NCBI GenBank assembly: GCA_029817715.1
Contig: JARUPY010000321.1
Location: 744,001-808,000 of the forward strand
Length of the DNA: 64,000 nt
Direction: 5' to 3'
From: Melastoma dodecandrum
Taxonomy: Eukaryota; Streptophyta; Magnoliopsida; Myrtales; Melastomataceae
Below the pieces are notes generated by a model. The model saw only the letters and a program-made list of their open reading frames with translations. It was not told the DNA's origin and did no database searches. Made by a program: the position numbers and the translations under genes. Positions 23,849 through 34,956 of this stretch are shown here, one piece after another (positions within the stretch are counted from its first letter, which is position 1; every line of letters starts with the position of its first letter).

Positions 23849-25982
23849 GTGAGCAGGATACGAATGAACTCTTCAATATAGTAACGGACATGAATGAGGA
23901 GCAATTGTTGAGTATGTCATTCGGTACTTCTGAAGAAGTTGAGAGTTCATTAAAATCTATGCGACGGTACGTGGCTTTTCGGTTAGGAGAAGAGATCGTC
24001 AGAAGCTTCGAAACGGTGAATGCGTTATGAGAAAGTGGGTTTGCTCAAGGGAAGGTGAATGTTCTGATTCCCATGTGTTGACGGAACGTAGTCGGGTTAG
24101 GCCGTCTGTGAAGACTTGTTGCAGTTGTTTCTTCAAAGCTAGAGTCGAGATGAACGGACAATGGAATTTGGTTGCGGTTAAGTTGGAACACAATCATGAA
24201 ATGGTGAGCAATGGTTTGTCATATTTCATGCGGGAAAGGCGCAAGATTTCCGAGCAAGATATGACATTTGTTCACCGAATGCTTGATGTTGGATTCAGGC
24301 AGTGTGATATTATGCGACTACTTATACACGTATCCGGGGGACACGAACATGTTGGTTTCCTGATGAAGGACCTCAATAACAGGAAGCTGAAGGAAGAGTC
24401 AGCCCGGGAATTCCATACATGTGACTCCGTCATTGCTTACCTCCTTTCTAGGAAGAGTAGTGAGAGTGGTATGACCTATGAAACTTTTGTTGAAAATGAC
24501 CAAGTCAGTCGCATATATTGGGCCGATAGTACATCCATTGCTGATTACCAGGCTTTCGGCGATGTTATAGCTCTAGACTCTACGTTTAAGACGAACAAAT
24601 ATGGGATGCAAATGGTCATCATCGTGGGAGTTAATCATCATCATCAGACTACTGTATTTGGTGCTGCCTTGATGACTTCTGAAACAATTGATGATTACAC
24701 TTGGCTATTCCGTACTCATACACAGGTAATGGGAGGGAAACATCCGATTACCGTTGTGACGGATGCCGATCGTGCGATGATTGCATCTGTTAGAGAAGTT
24801 TGGCCATCCGCAAGACACAGGTTATGTCTATGGCATTTTAGCCGGAATATTGCACGTCGCGTACAAGATCTGGGATTGCGAGCCCGTATATCGTCCTTCA
24901 TGTACAACAGTAGACCATCTGAAGAAGTTGAAGAGGCGTGGTCGACTGTGGTATCACATACAGGATCGGTAAGTATCATCTGGTTGCGACAGATTTATGC
25001 ATGCAGACATATGTGGTGGCAAACGTATTTACATGGTCATTTTTGGGCTGAGCTTAGAAGCACTCAACGCTGCGAACGAATGCATCGGTTTATGAAGGGA
25101 TATGTGAATGCGAAACACAAACTACATGATTTTGTGCATAACTTTGACCGTGCGGTAGTTGATCTTCGTCACAAGGAATATCAGCAGGACTTCAACTCAT
25201 CGCAGAAGGCGTTCAGGCCAATTACGATGTTGCGTCGACTTGAGGAGGATGCACGTCGCTTGTACACCATGACATCGTTCCGTAAGGTTCAGAGTGAGAT
25301 GCAAAAAGAATCGAGATTTTACGTCGAAAATGTACTCGACGGCAATATCGCGACCGTCTACATACTGTCATGTTATGAAGGTGAGCATAGGTGCGTGCAA
25401 GTATCATCTTCGAAGAATGCAGTCGAACTTACATGCAGCTGCTTACATTTCGAAACCTTTGGATTTCCGTGTTCTCATATATTCCACATAGCGAAAGTAG
25501 AAGGCTTCGTCAACATACCGAAGCATCTTGTCATGAAAAGGTGGACTAGGACAGCCAAAGTAATTTACTCTGAAGGATTTAGAAGCCCGGAATATTCTGT
25601 TGATGTGGCTGAGCTGCGGCAGGGTATTCTCATGGCAGATTGCAGACGTATGTGTTTTTTGGCTGGGAAGACGGATGGAACATTTCGAAAACTGCAGAAG
25701 ACAGTTAAAAAGTTGACAGCGGAGCTCGAGCGAAGTTGCGGAACAGAGGAGTTGAAGATAAACGATGCTGATCGTGTTAATGTTGCTTTCCGAAATGAGG
25801 GGGGAAGAAATATGAACGTTCAGTCTTGTAATGGGGAACGTAATATCGACAGCATTCGACCTCCTGAATTGTCTACTGTGGACTGCGGAAAGGTTGGCAA
25901 TGGTTGCAACGAAAGTACTTCGGACACGCATGGGCATGTAATTTACGAAGAGAACTCTGTTTATGGTATGTTAAATGTGTAA
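23849..25982 (+). CDS. FAR1-type MULE transposase of MULE-1 (one frameshift)
   Basis: A DDE transposase of the FAR1/Jittery group, acting in the nucleus on the element TIRs. An open frame of 651 codons runs from 24027 to 25982. It holds the C-terminal half of the FAR1 zinc domain (MRKWVCSREGECSD...LEHNHEM), the MULE catalytic domain (IALDSTFKTNKYGMQM; VVTDADRAMI; QRCERMH) and a SWIM finger (CSCLHFETFGFPCSHIFH). The N-terminal part (NIVTDMNEEQLLSMSFGTSEEVE) lies at 23849-23942 in another frame: one nucleotide is missing at about 23940 relative to MULE-2. The ATG at 24027 is therefore not the ancestral start. A TTGTAG|GTGAGC acceptor-like site at 23849 suggests an upstream exon. Confidence 0.88.
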
Positions 25983-26267
25983 TGGTTAAGATAACAGAGT
26001 TTCAGGAAGTCAATGCTGGTACTTTTTACAATGTCGTCACGAAGTTTGTAGTTTACAAAATGTGAACTGTCTTACATCAGGAACAGAGCACCCTCTTGGT
26101 CGTTTTACAGCAGTTTCAAAAGTAAATTTCCAGCAACTAAGACCGGCACGGTCATGTCCCCAACAAGTACAAGAGAAAACAATTAACAAAAAAGGAACTC
26201 TGTACATGCATCAAGTACAGTAAGTGCATAATAGAGTTTCACATTTCACTTCTTCAAAAGTTGGTGA

Positions 26268-29200
26268 TCATGCGCGAATGGCAGGGCCAGAAGTTGTTGA
26301 ATCACTGTCCTCCATTCGCTTCCGGTTGGTGTTGTCTTCGTCCTTCACCTTTTGCAGTACAATTTTCCTCACCAGATTCCCAGACCATTTGATAAGGCTA
26401 ATTACCAGCTTCAATCTGTCAGCAGCACCCACAATCTGAAAATACCAGATTCACTCAGATATAACAACCAGAATCTCTGCAAAGTATGGCCTTATAACAC
26501 TTATAACAGAATCCCAGACCACATTCTGAGATAACACTCAGATATAACACTCGGATATACAGACCTAACAGCCAACAACGAAAATTATGGCCCCTAAGCA
26601 GTCAGGGGTTATGGCCAGCCTAACTACCCGAGCTCCTGTATGTCCTACAGAAAAACCATAACCAGTTGAACAGCCTAACAGACTATAAACCATGACTTCA
26701 TAACTAACAGATATCATCAGGCTTTCAAATGGTGATTACCACTTTCTCAACTCCTTCTGGGGGTTCAGGCAAAGACATGAACTTCATCACATAGATTCCA
26801 CATTCGTTCCTGCACCCCAACAAGTACATAGCATAACATGGTAAGTATTTTATCATTACGAAAGGGACAGGTAGTGGTTTTTATACGTACAAATTTCCTG
26901 CGTCCATTTGGTGTGGGACATTTCCTGGGTATGTAATGCTCCATGAACAGATGTCCGGTATTTCATAACCTTTCGCCTTGGATTTGACTTTATTCTCTTT
27001 CATGATTACACTCACCAGCTTTACAACACGGCGATGAAGGTCGGCTCGGCCTTGGAAGTTGCTCAGTGAGTCATGCAGTGTGTCCATTACGATCACCTCG
27101 GCTGTCCGAAATGATATTATTTGTAATACCCAATGTGACCCCGCGACGCATAGAGGAATTAAAATCTGTAGTGATTACGCAAGTTTTTACTAAAACCATA
27201 ACAACATATGCGTAACCAATAATTAAATTTGAAGTGAAATTTAGTAAAATGGTTAGTAATGCCACATGAGGGATCACTTACCTGCTGCACTTCATGATTC
27301 TTCCCGATGTGGGACTTATAGTGAGCATATAGGGAAGCGGCATCGAATTTTGTGATGATGGGCATTTTGGCTTCGCTATACTGGTTTGCGGCAAGATTCT
27401 GAGAAGTGTTTAACTTCATTACTAAAATAGTAAAACCAGATTTACATATCAAAAATTGATGCACGTGACACCAACCCCTATCCAAGTTGTGAGGTACCAT
27501 GTCCTTTTCTTATCTGTATCCATCGTGTTCTGTAGCATGACGCTATGAAAGTCTATGATCTGCATTATGGTATCACATATAAACAATTTTCCTGTAGAGG
27601 TAAATCCGTAATGTGAGTTTAAAGAAATTCTTACATCATTGGTAATCCATATATCAGGTCTGACAGACAGCATAGCATACCTATTAACATGGACAGATTC
27701 GGTGACACAAAGACATTCACTGCAGAATCAACATTTGAACAAAGTTGAATAAAGTAATGGTCAATTGAAAATATAACATTCCAATACAACAATACAACAA
27801 AGGCCCAGGAATGTGCTACTGACCTATTATCCAGGTCCTCATTCCAAGCATACTTTAAGATATTCCACTGAGCCGCAGTAAACAATTTCAGCTCACTTAA
27901 CGGGAAATCCTTTGGAATGATTTTTTGAAGTCCCTATATAAGGAAAAACAAACTACCTCACATCAACAACAACTACGGAATGCTCTTCAACCTCGCTTCA
28001 TCTTATACCTCAGGTATGTTTTCACGAGCACGCTTCTTTATTCGCGTTACTGGCTGTGGTAGTACAAATGGGCTGCTCATGAATGTGGAAGGCTTCCTCT
28101 CGGCAGTACGACGAGTATGCCTTCTGAACACATTTGTTGTAGACGAGCCGCTTTCCTGTTGCATTTAATAATAAAACAATTAATAACCCATCTACTTCGT
28201 ATAAGTAAATAAGAATTTCATTCGCGTCACCTTTACATGAACCTCTGCTTCATGCGCCTCCTTTCTCTTTCTTATGCCTGTGATGACAGCCTCCTCTTGA
28301 ACGGCAACTGGGTCATCATACATATCCATCACAGCCCCTTTCGGAACGACATCCTCTTCAGTACCATCTGCAGCTACTACTTCAATCCCCTGTTTTCCTT
28401 TGTCGGCAGCCTTCATATCCTGTTTTTCTTCAGCTACAGTTCCTTCTCCAATCTTCGCCTTCCCTTTATCCCGCATGAATAAAGACTTGATGCCTTCCTC
28501 GAACTTTGTCATTTCAAACTCAGATTCACTCTCGGCAACTGTCGTGCCCAGGAATGCGCTCATTTTGTTAAGGGCTCTAGCCAAGTGTACCTCACGCGGA
28601 TCGGAATACTCATCCGAACCCTCAGGAAGTGCCTGAGCTGCTGCAGTAGGGTAGTACGGGACTAAGCTTCTTTCATAAACCATGGTGGAACCCACTTCAC
28701 ATACAGGTTCACTGACGCCGACGTCTTGCGGAACTGGTTCATCGATTGGAGAGTCAGCAGACTGCTGGACATGGCCAGCATCTTTCAACGGATCAACAGC
28801 TTCTTTCACTACATCTGTTGCATGATGAACAGCACCTTCATGCGCCTGGTTTAATCCAGAGTCGGGTACCACATTCGGTATGCCATCACCCCTTTAACTC
28901 TTCGGACTTCGTCCAGAATCAAGGACAACTTTCGTAGTATGTGCTCATTGCTGCTTTGCAGTCTTCTTACCGAAAATTCCACCGTCTGTTGATGCATATC
29001 ATATCAGCAGGCCAATTAGTGTAACCTATGTCATATGCCCATTATAGTGGTCTGCGATGATAAGTTACCTTCAACCGACGCATAACCACTTGCATCTGCG
29101 TTGGCTCGTTCGAACACTCTGCGTATTCCTTTGGAATACTCTCCGATTCTCCGACATCCTGTTCCTAGAAGTAACGCAGATCGATAAATACTGTAGCCAC

Positions 29201-30317
29201 ATTCCAATACATTCCATGTGAATGACATACAGTACGGGACTTACAATATCCGCAACATCCACCAATGTGGTTTTGAAAAACGTTCTCAGCCGATCGTCGT
29301 CCCACTCGCGACACAGCGGTACGTTCCGATTGCTCCTTGATAAATCACGCCCACCCTTCGCACTTTTACAAGCATAGAACAACTACAGCATTCACAACGA
29401 ACAAAGCAGGCAGAATGTAATAACCAAGACGAAAGTTAAGAACCAAGACCAAAGTAAAAAACCATATGAATCGTTCAATATTTTCAACAACGACGAAAGT
29501 GAAAAACCTTACCGGAAGTAGATGCACACAGCCGCCTATGTACTTCGACTCATGTTTCTGACATGTCTTCACATGCGTACACAAACAGTCAAGAACATGC
29601 GTAGCCCAGTCAAATTTTCCTATTGCCGCAACATCCCTCGTGGCAAGCAGATAATCTTTGTCGATATCAAAGGCGGTAGTCGGACACAAGTAGCTTCCTA
29701 TGATGAAAATTATTGCCTCAACTCTCCATAACTCATCCGGAACATCTCTGGAAAGGAGCTTACTCTCAACTGACTTTAGAGATATTTTCCCCCTCTTTAT
29801 GTGCTCCTTTAGCTCATCCCGTACTGTCTCCATATGCCCGCTAAATGGGACACCCACTTTAGAAGTTGGTATCCCGAGTATGGCTTCCACATCAGAAGAG
29901 AGCAATGGTTGTTCGAGTCCATCGATGGTCATCACCCTCTTAACCGGATCGAACGCCCTTAAGCACAGCTTCACGACGGTGTGATTTACGTGCTTACTCG
30001 AGAGATGAAGCAAGCCATCAAATCCGAGTTCAGCTAGGGCGGATCTCTTAGGTTCGTTGAAGGTCATCAGGACGGAAAATAATTTCTTCGGACTGCAGCG
30101 GGTATACAGGTAATCCTGTAACAATACAACGAACAAAAGCTCGATCCATAAATGTAAATTACTAAAACCAACTTACACATTTCATTGTAAACCTTACCTG
30201 GGCAACACGCACAGCCTTCCCCTTTTTCTTTTTCGACGTATCAGGCGTATTAACATTGCCGCCATCTGCAATCTTTGCTCGTCCGATGTCTCCTCCTTCA
30301 ATGTCAACTCCATCCAT
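26268..30317 (-). pseudogene. PMD-Ulp1 (C48 cysteine protease) gene of MULE-1, 13 exons, one frameshift
   Basis: Minus-strand exons are 30317-30198, 30115-29513, 29382-29245, 29164-29069, 28985-28231, 28155-28009, 27933-27824, 27680-27635, 27559-27476, 27380-27282, 27165-26891, 26809-26740 and 26435-26268. Ten of the 13 coding exons or segments match MULE-2 in length (603, 138, 110, 46, 84, 99, 275 and 70 nt among them). Exon 2 encodes a plant-mobile-domain-like region (YTRCSPKKLFSVLMTF; GLLHLSSKHV; DVEAILGIPTSKVGVPFSG). The C-terminus is a Ulp1/SENP-like protease with catalytic His (GSHWVLQII), Asp (VIVMDTLHD), Gln (NVPHQM) and Cys (NECGIYVMKF). Exon 5 is 755 nt, not a multiple of three, because of an apparent 1-nt change near 28890, so the copy is probably broken. 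Confidence 0.82.
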
Positions 30318-30891
30318 ATCTGCATATGTAACAGAACTATTTCCCGTAAACCCAAAACCAAACAATCAGGTGAGATATAGCCAAACCAAACTACACGCTG
30401 CGATATAACCATTGTCCGAAATCAGTACCAACATCACATGGACCCACTGACCACCGACCCAATTGACTCCCTAAAGCAAAAACGACTTACCACAAGGGGG
30501 AAACACGGATCACAGTTTAGGGATCCCGGACGGCGAAAAAAATAGAACCACACGAACCACAACGGAGGGATACTCAACACGACGAACCAAACGGGGCCAA
30601 AACGGACAAGGGTTTCGGTTGTCGAACGGGCAAAGCCAAATGAACACGACGAACGGCAAGGGGGGAACACGGAATAGGGTTTCGCGTGAAGCACGGCGAA
30701 CGGAAAAAGCAAGAAGAAGAAAGAGATGGGGGAAACGCGGATTAGGGTTTAATGGGTCGGGGACGGTGAAAGGAAAATCAAGATGATGATGGAGAAGAGG
30801 AGCGTACCTGAAGGCGATTTGCAATTCCACAGGCCACGTTGCTCAAGAAGAAACCGGGGGGACGACAGAGGAAGGCAGCGATCGGAGGGAT

Positions 30892-31656
30892 TCCACGAGG
30901 AGGACGAAGGAGGACGACGACGACGAAGAAGGTAAAAGGGGGTAAAATTACAAAACGAAATTGGAAAACATTTTAGTAATTTTACCGCAGGGGTAAAATC
31001 GTAATTTCACAATGTAAGTTGGTTTGGTTTTAGGTTCGGAATTTTAGAAAATTACTAAAAAAAAATTAGTAATTGGTTACGAAATTCTTTTCCAAAAGTA
31101 GTAAACCATTACGAAAAAAATTTTTAAAAATTAGTAATTTACTAACGACTTTACTATGTTACACAATAATTTACTAATTTTTTGAACACAATTAGTAAAT
31201 CATTAATAAAATCTCCGGACGGGAAACCTGGAAAATTACTACTATTACTAATTTTTTAACAAAAAATTAGTAACCGATTACTAATTTTTTAACAAAAAAT
31301 TAGTAACCGTTACTAATTTTTTAACAAAAAATTAGTAACCGTTACTAATTTTTCACTGTTTGACCATTCGGAAAGTTACTAAACTGGGTTTAGTAAATCG
31401 GCGGAAAAATTTATTAAACTTTTTAGTAATCGGTTACTAAAAAGTTTAGTAAATTTTCCGGCCGATTTACTAAACCCAGTTTAGTAACTTTCCGAATGGT
31501 CAAACAGTGAAAAATTAGTAACCGATTACGAATTTTTTTTAGTAATTTACTAATCATTTTACTAAAAAAAGTCGATTTTTAGTAAATATTACTAAAATTT
31601 TGGTCGAATTTAGTAAAGCACGTAACCGTTACGTGCACGTACCGTTAGCCGCTTCC
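30892..31656 (-). repeat. Right terminal inverted repeat of MULE-1
   Basis: This is the inverted counterpart of 22469-23238, ending ACCGTTAGCCGCTTCC at 31656. It holds an extra local triplication of an AAAAATTAGTAACCGTTAC-type unit around 31255-31345 that the left arm lacks or has lost. It lies upstream of the minus-strand PMD-Ulp1 gene and may carry that gene's promoter. Confidence 0.88.
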
Positions 31657-31666
31657 GGCAATGTCG
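31657..31666. repeat. Target-site duplication of MULE-1, right copy
   Basis: GGCAATGTCG is identical to 22459-22468. Confidence 0.9.
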
Positions 31667-33546
31667 TCATCTTTCCCCAAAACAATACCCCAGTTTTACC
31701 TTACTTTTTTTTACACAATCTCTCTAAAATTTACTACCTCTCCGAAAGTTAAATTCTCTCCCAGTCCTTCTGTAACCATATGAGCTGCTAAACACCATGT
31801 GCTCGTATAGGGCGGATAGCTTGAATAATAATTTTAAGGCTTGAGTTCGAGCTTGTTTATAGTCGAACTGAGCTTTCAAGCTTTTCTCGAGCCGTTCTAA
31901 TTATTTATACCCCTAATGACAATAGGACACAACAACATCTTTATGTTAAGACCTCTGAGCTTCCTAACGCTGAATGTGCTGATGTTGTAGAAGATGTTCA
32001 TTCCCCTATGCAAATGGTCCCAAGTAATGGTATGGGTAATAATCTCGCTGCAGATATACTAAGTCGAGTACACCCACATCATTTGATAACTCTATGAAAG
32101 TAGAGTTATTAATATCAATTTCATATCTAGATTTTATTAGATTTGTAAAATATTGTGTTTATTGCATAATATTTCTTGTCATTACGCATTATTCTCGAGA
32201 AGTTGATATACTGTCGAATTTAGGGTTTCTTTCATGATAAAAGCGAAAATAAGAAGATTTTGGCGTATCTACGAAGATTCTGTGCAGCTGAAAAGGACAT
32301 TGGTGTCGCTGCATGAAAGGAAGGAGGATGGATGAGATTTTCACAAGAACTTTGTGCGGCTGCACCAGAAAGTCGTGCAGGGAGGAAAAAGACTTTATTC
32401 AAGATTTTCTTAGATTCTCTAGGGTTATTTTCAGGACTATTAAAAGATTTTATTCAACTCGTGCTAGCAGGGACAACTTTTATCAAGGAGAGCAAGGGAG
32501 TTAGACTATCGTTTAGGATGCTTTTCTTTTCTTTGATTTGTATTTCGAAAACGATGCTTGGCTAAACTTTCTTTGTTATGGTTATGTTGAACCGAATTAG
32601 TTGAATTTCCTGAACCCGTTTTAGAACAAATTCGTAGTTTGGATCTTTATTTATTTTGTTTGATCTTAACGCATGCAATTTATCTGATTAATGAATTGTA
32701 TTGCTTTGTTATCCTAATTTAAACTCGGGAGAGGAATTTTAGGAGAGAACAAGAACGAAATAACCTTGGTTAATATCGCGAGAGCGAATTAGCTAGTAAG
32801 TAGTATCGGGAGATATACTTCTAGGCCACTATCAAAGGATTGAATCTTACTGCGATTCTTACCTTCATAATTCACTAAAGAGATATAGGTTTTATGGTGG
32901 TTTGGAATAGAATAATCCTTTGTAAACTCGAGAGAGGCATGTAGGGGCCTAAGAATCTGGTTAGTAAACAAAATTAGTATGAATTTGGGATAAGAGTGAA
33001 GAGATTTAACGAAACAAGGAGGGGATACGTGATCCTTAGCCTTTCAGACAGATTGAATTCCGATTTCTTTTCTTTTCATTAGATTAGTTTTCTAAGTTTT
33101 AAATTCATTTCTCTTATTGACTTAGCTACATAAGAATTGCAATTGTGTATGCTCAAAGGGTCTATTTGCTATCCTCGTGGGAACGGTAACTCTACTAATC
33201 TCTATATTACTTGTTCCGATCTGTATACTTGTGGTATGCGAATTTAGCGATCAGTATCACAGAAGAGGAGACTACGACGTGAGAGATCGACACAAATAGA
33301 GGAGTTGACCATGACTCAACCTTCACGGATTGAGCAAATTGACGTCGAAGGGAGTTCGAGAGCACTGAGCTGGGAAGCATCGTCAGCGATCTGACATGGG
33401 CGTAGACGTCGCTAGATGCATCATTTTTATTTTTTATTATTTGATTTGGCATTCTACGTTAACTCTAGTTTGTTTTATGATTCGGTTTAGTTTGCTTATT
33501 GGATGTCATTTCTTATGGTATAATGCAAATAAACATGTATGTCGCG
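31667..33546. other. Decayed repeat DNA between the two MULEs, with LTR-like segment
   Basis: No intact gene is present. About 32270-33250 resembles a retrotransposon LTR or leader on the plus strand: GTGCRGCTGCAC-type motifs (32280-32400), then a T-rich leader with GTGGGAACGGTAAC and TTGTTCCGATCTGTATACTT near 33180-33230. The composition resembles the minus strand of 1-760. Other short pieces (31840-32090) look like fragments of older elements. MULE-2 is inserted in the right edge of this region. Confidence 0.4.
33537..33546. repeat. Target-site duplication of MULE-2, left copy
   Basis: GTATGTCGCG lies directly before the GGAAGCGG terminus. The right copy at 42709-42718 is GTATGTCGAG (9 of 10 identical). 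Confidence 0.8.
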
Positions 33547-34275
33547 GGAAGCGGCTAACGGTACGTGCACGTGGGACTTACGTAGTTTACTACTTAATAC
33601 TAAAATTAAGTAGTAAATTTTACTAAAAGTTGACCGTTACTACTCAAGTCAACGCAAAAGTAGTACAAAAAGTAGTAAATTTTACTACTTATTGGTCTTC
33701 TTTTAGTAAAGTCAACGCAAATGTAGTATAAAATGTCGTAAATTTTACTACTTTTGGACTGTTCACCGCAGTGCAATTTTACTACTTTTACGCTGACTTT
33801 ACTAAAACCTCATTTTTTAGTAAAGTCAACGTAGAAGTAGTAAAAAAAGTAGTAAAATTTACTACTTTTTTTACTACATTTGCGTTGACTTTACTAAAAA
33901 AACCACACTTGTAGTAAAGTCAACGTAAAAGTAGTAAAAAAAGTAGTAAATTTTACTACTTTTAACTGTACAAATTATGTCAATAAGTAGTAATTTTTTA
34001 CTACTTTCGTTGTGATTTTTAGTAAAATTATGTTTGAGTTGGTAAAATTGGTAGTAAATAGGTAGGGTTTGTCGTAAATGTTTACTACTTTAAGCATGTT
34101 TTTACTAAAATAAGTAGTAAATTGTCACTACTTTATAGGCGTTGACTAAGAAATTTTACTACTTTGAACAGTGTTTCCGAACCTAACTCCGAACCTAATT
34201 ATTCTAAATTTTGATGTGAAATGACTTTTTTGCCCCGGTTACTAGTATTATTACTACTTTACTGAAACTAGTCCT
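33547..34275 (+). repeat. Left terminal inverted repeat of MULE-2
   Basis: The repeat starts GGAAGCGGCTAACGGTACGT and is the reverse complement of about 41890-42708. The interior is dominated by AGTAGTAAA/TTTACTACTTT words and repeated GTCAACGCAAAAGTAGTA-type units, different from the TTAGTAA words of MULE-1. The arm is shorter than the right arm (about 730 versus 820 bp) through loss of repeat units. Confidence 0.85.
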
Positions 34276-34956
34276 CCATTTCGTTCGAAGACGTTTTCCT
34301 TCCCGCCGCCGATCGTCTTCCTTCCCTCTCCGAACCCATTCCTTCCGTTTGGTTCGCCGTTGCTGTGGAAGTCGAGGCGGGTCTCCTAGTTTGGACGACA
34401 AGGACATCAGGTGGTCGTCCTCTCCCTTTCTCGACCATTTTCTTCTGCCATTACGGTTTAGGGCTGGAACGGGTAGGATATTAGGTGGTCGCCCGACGCG
34501 GTAAGTTGGGTTTTTTCTGCATTGTGGTTTCGTTATTGGTTTAGTTGAGTCGGTCGAGTGTTGAAGGTGAGGGTGTGTAGTCGTTTAAGGTTTCGTGACA
34601 GATTTGGGTTTCGGTTTTATAGTGGTTAGAGTGGGGCTGGGTGATGGAGTGGGTGTTCGATTCCGTGGTTTCGTGGGTGTTTTGGTGTGACTGGCTGATG
34701 TACTGGGTGATGGAGTGGATTTCGTGGGTGATGGAGTGGGTGTTCGATTCCGTGGTTTTGTGGGTTTTTTGGTGTGAGTGGCTGATGTACTGGGTGATGG
34801 ACTGGGTGATGGAGTGGGTTTCGTGGGTGATTTGGGGTTCGGTTTTAATTCTGTTTTGTTTGAGTGGGGTGTAATTCGGTTTGATATGGTTTCCGTTGAT
34901 TCGGTTTGTGATCTTTAGTTGATTTCCTTTTTAGTTATTTCATCGAAAGTGCAGAT
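34276..34956 (+). other. Leader region of the MULE-2 PMD-Ulp1 gene with an 87-bp tandem repeat
   Basis: Between the TIR and the first coding exon is a G/T-rich stretch in which a unit of 87 bp containing GTGATGGAGTGGGTGTTCGA occurs twice (starts 34641 and 34728), with further partial copies to about 34835. The frame open across it (34641-34874) is repetitive, Trp/Val-rich and not credible as protein. The function is probably untranslated leader or promoter. Confidence 0.5.

Larger units (their letters stand above)
22469..31656 (+). mobile_element. MULE-1: 9.19-kb Mutator-like element with FAR1-type transposase and PMD-Ulp1 gene
   Basis: The element is bounded by TIRs of about 0.77 kb with GGAAGCGGCTAACGG ends and flanked by a perfect 10-bp duplication GGCAATGTCG. 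It encodes a FAR1-like MULE transposase on the plus strand and, convergent, a plant-mobile-domain plus Ulp1 protease gene on the minus strand; their 3' ends are about 285 bp apart. Both genes have one frameshift relative to MULE-2, so this copy is probably no longer autonomous. Element and gene layout match MULE-2 (33547-42708), but the TIR interior differs, so the two are distinct subfamilies rather than a recent duplicate. It sits in the promoter of the SR gene. Confidence 0.92.

Noticed and set aside
28192..28872. 226-codon minus-strand ORF as a separate acidic protein
   Set aside because: It corresponds to exon 5 (acidic linker) of the PMD-Ulp1 gene after a frame change, followed by intron sequence.
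29366..30136. 256-codon minus-strand ORF as a stand-alone gene
   Set aside because: It is exon 2 of the MULE-1 PMD-Ulp1 gene plus intron read-through; splice sites at 30115 and 29513 give 603 nt, matching exon 2 of MULE-2.
34641..34874. 77-codon ORF rich in Trp and Val
   Set aside because: It is a translation of the 87-bp tandem repeat in a leader region, with no homology and no splice context.
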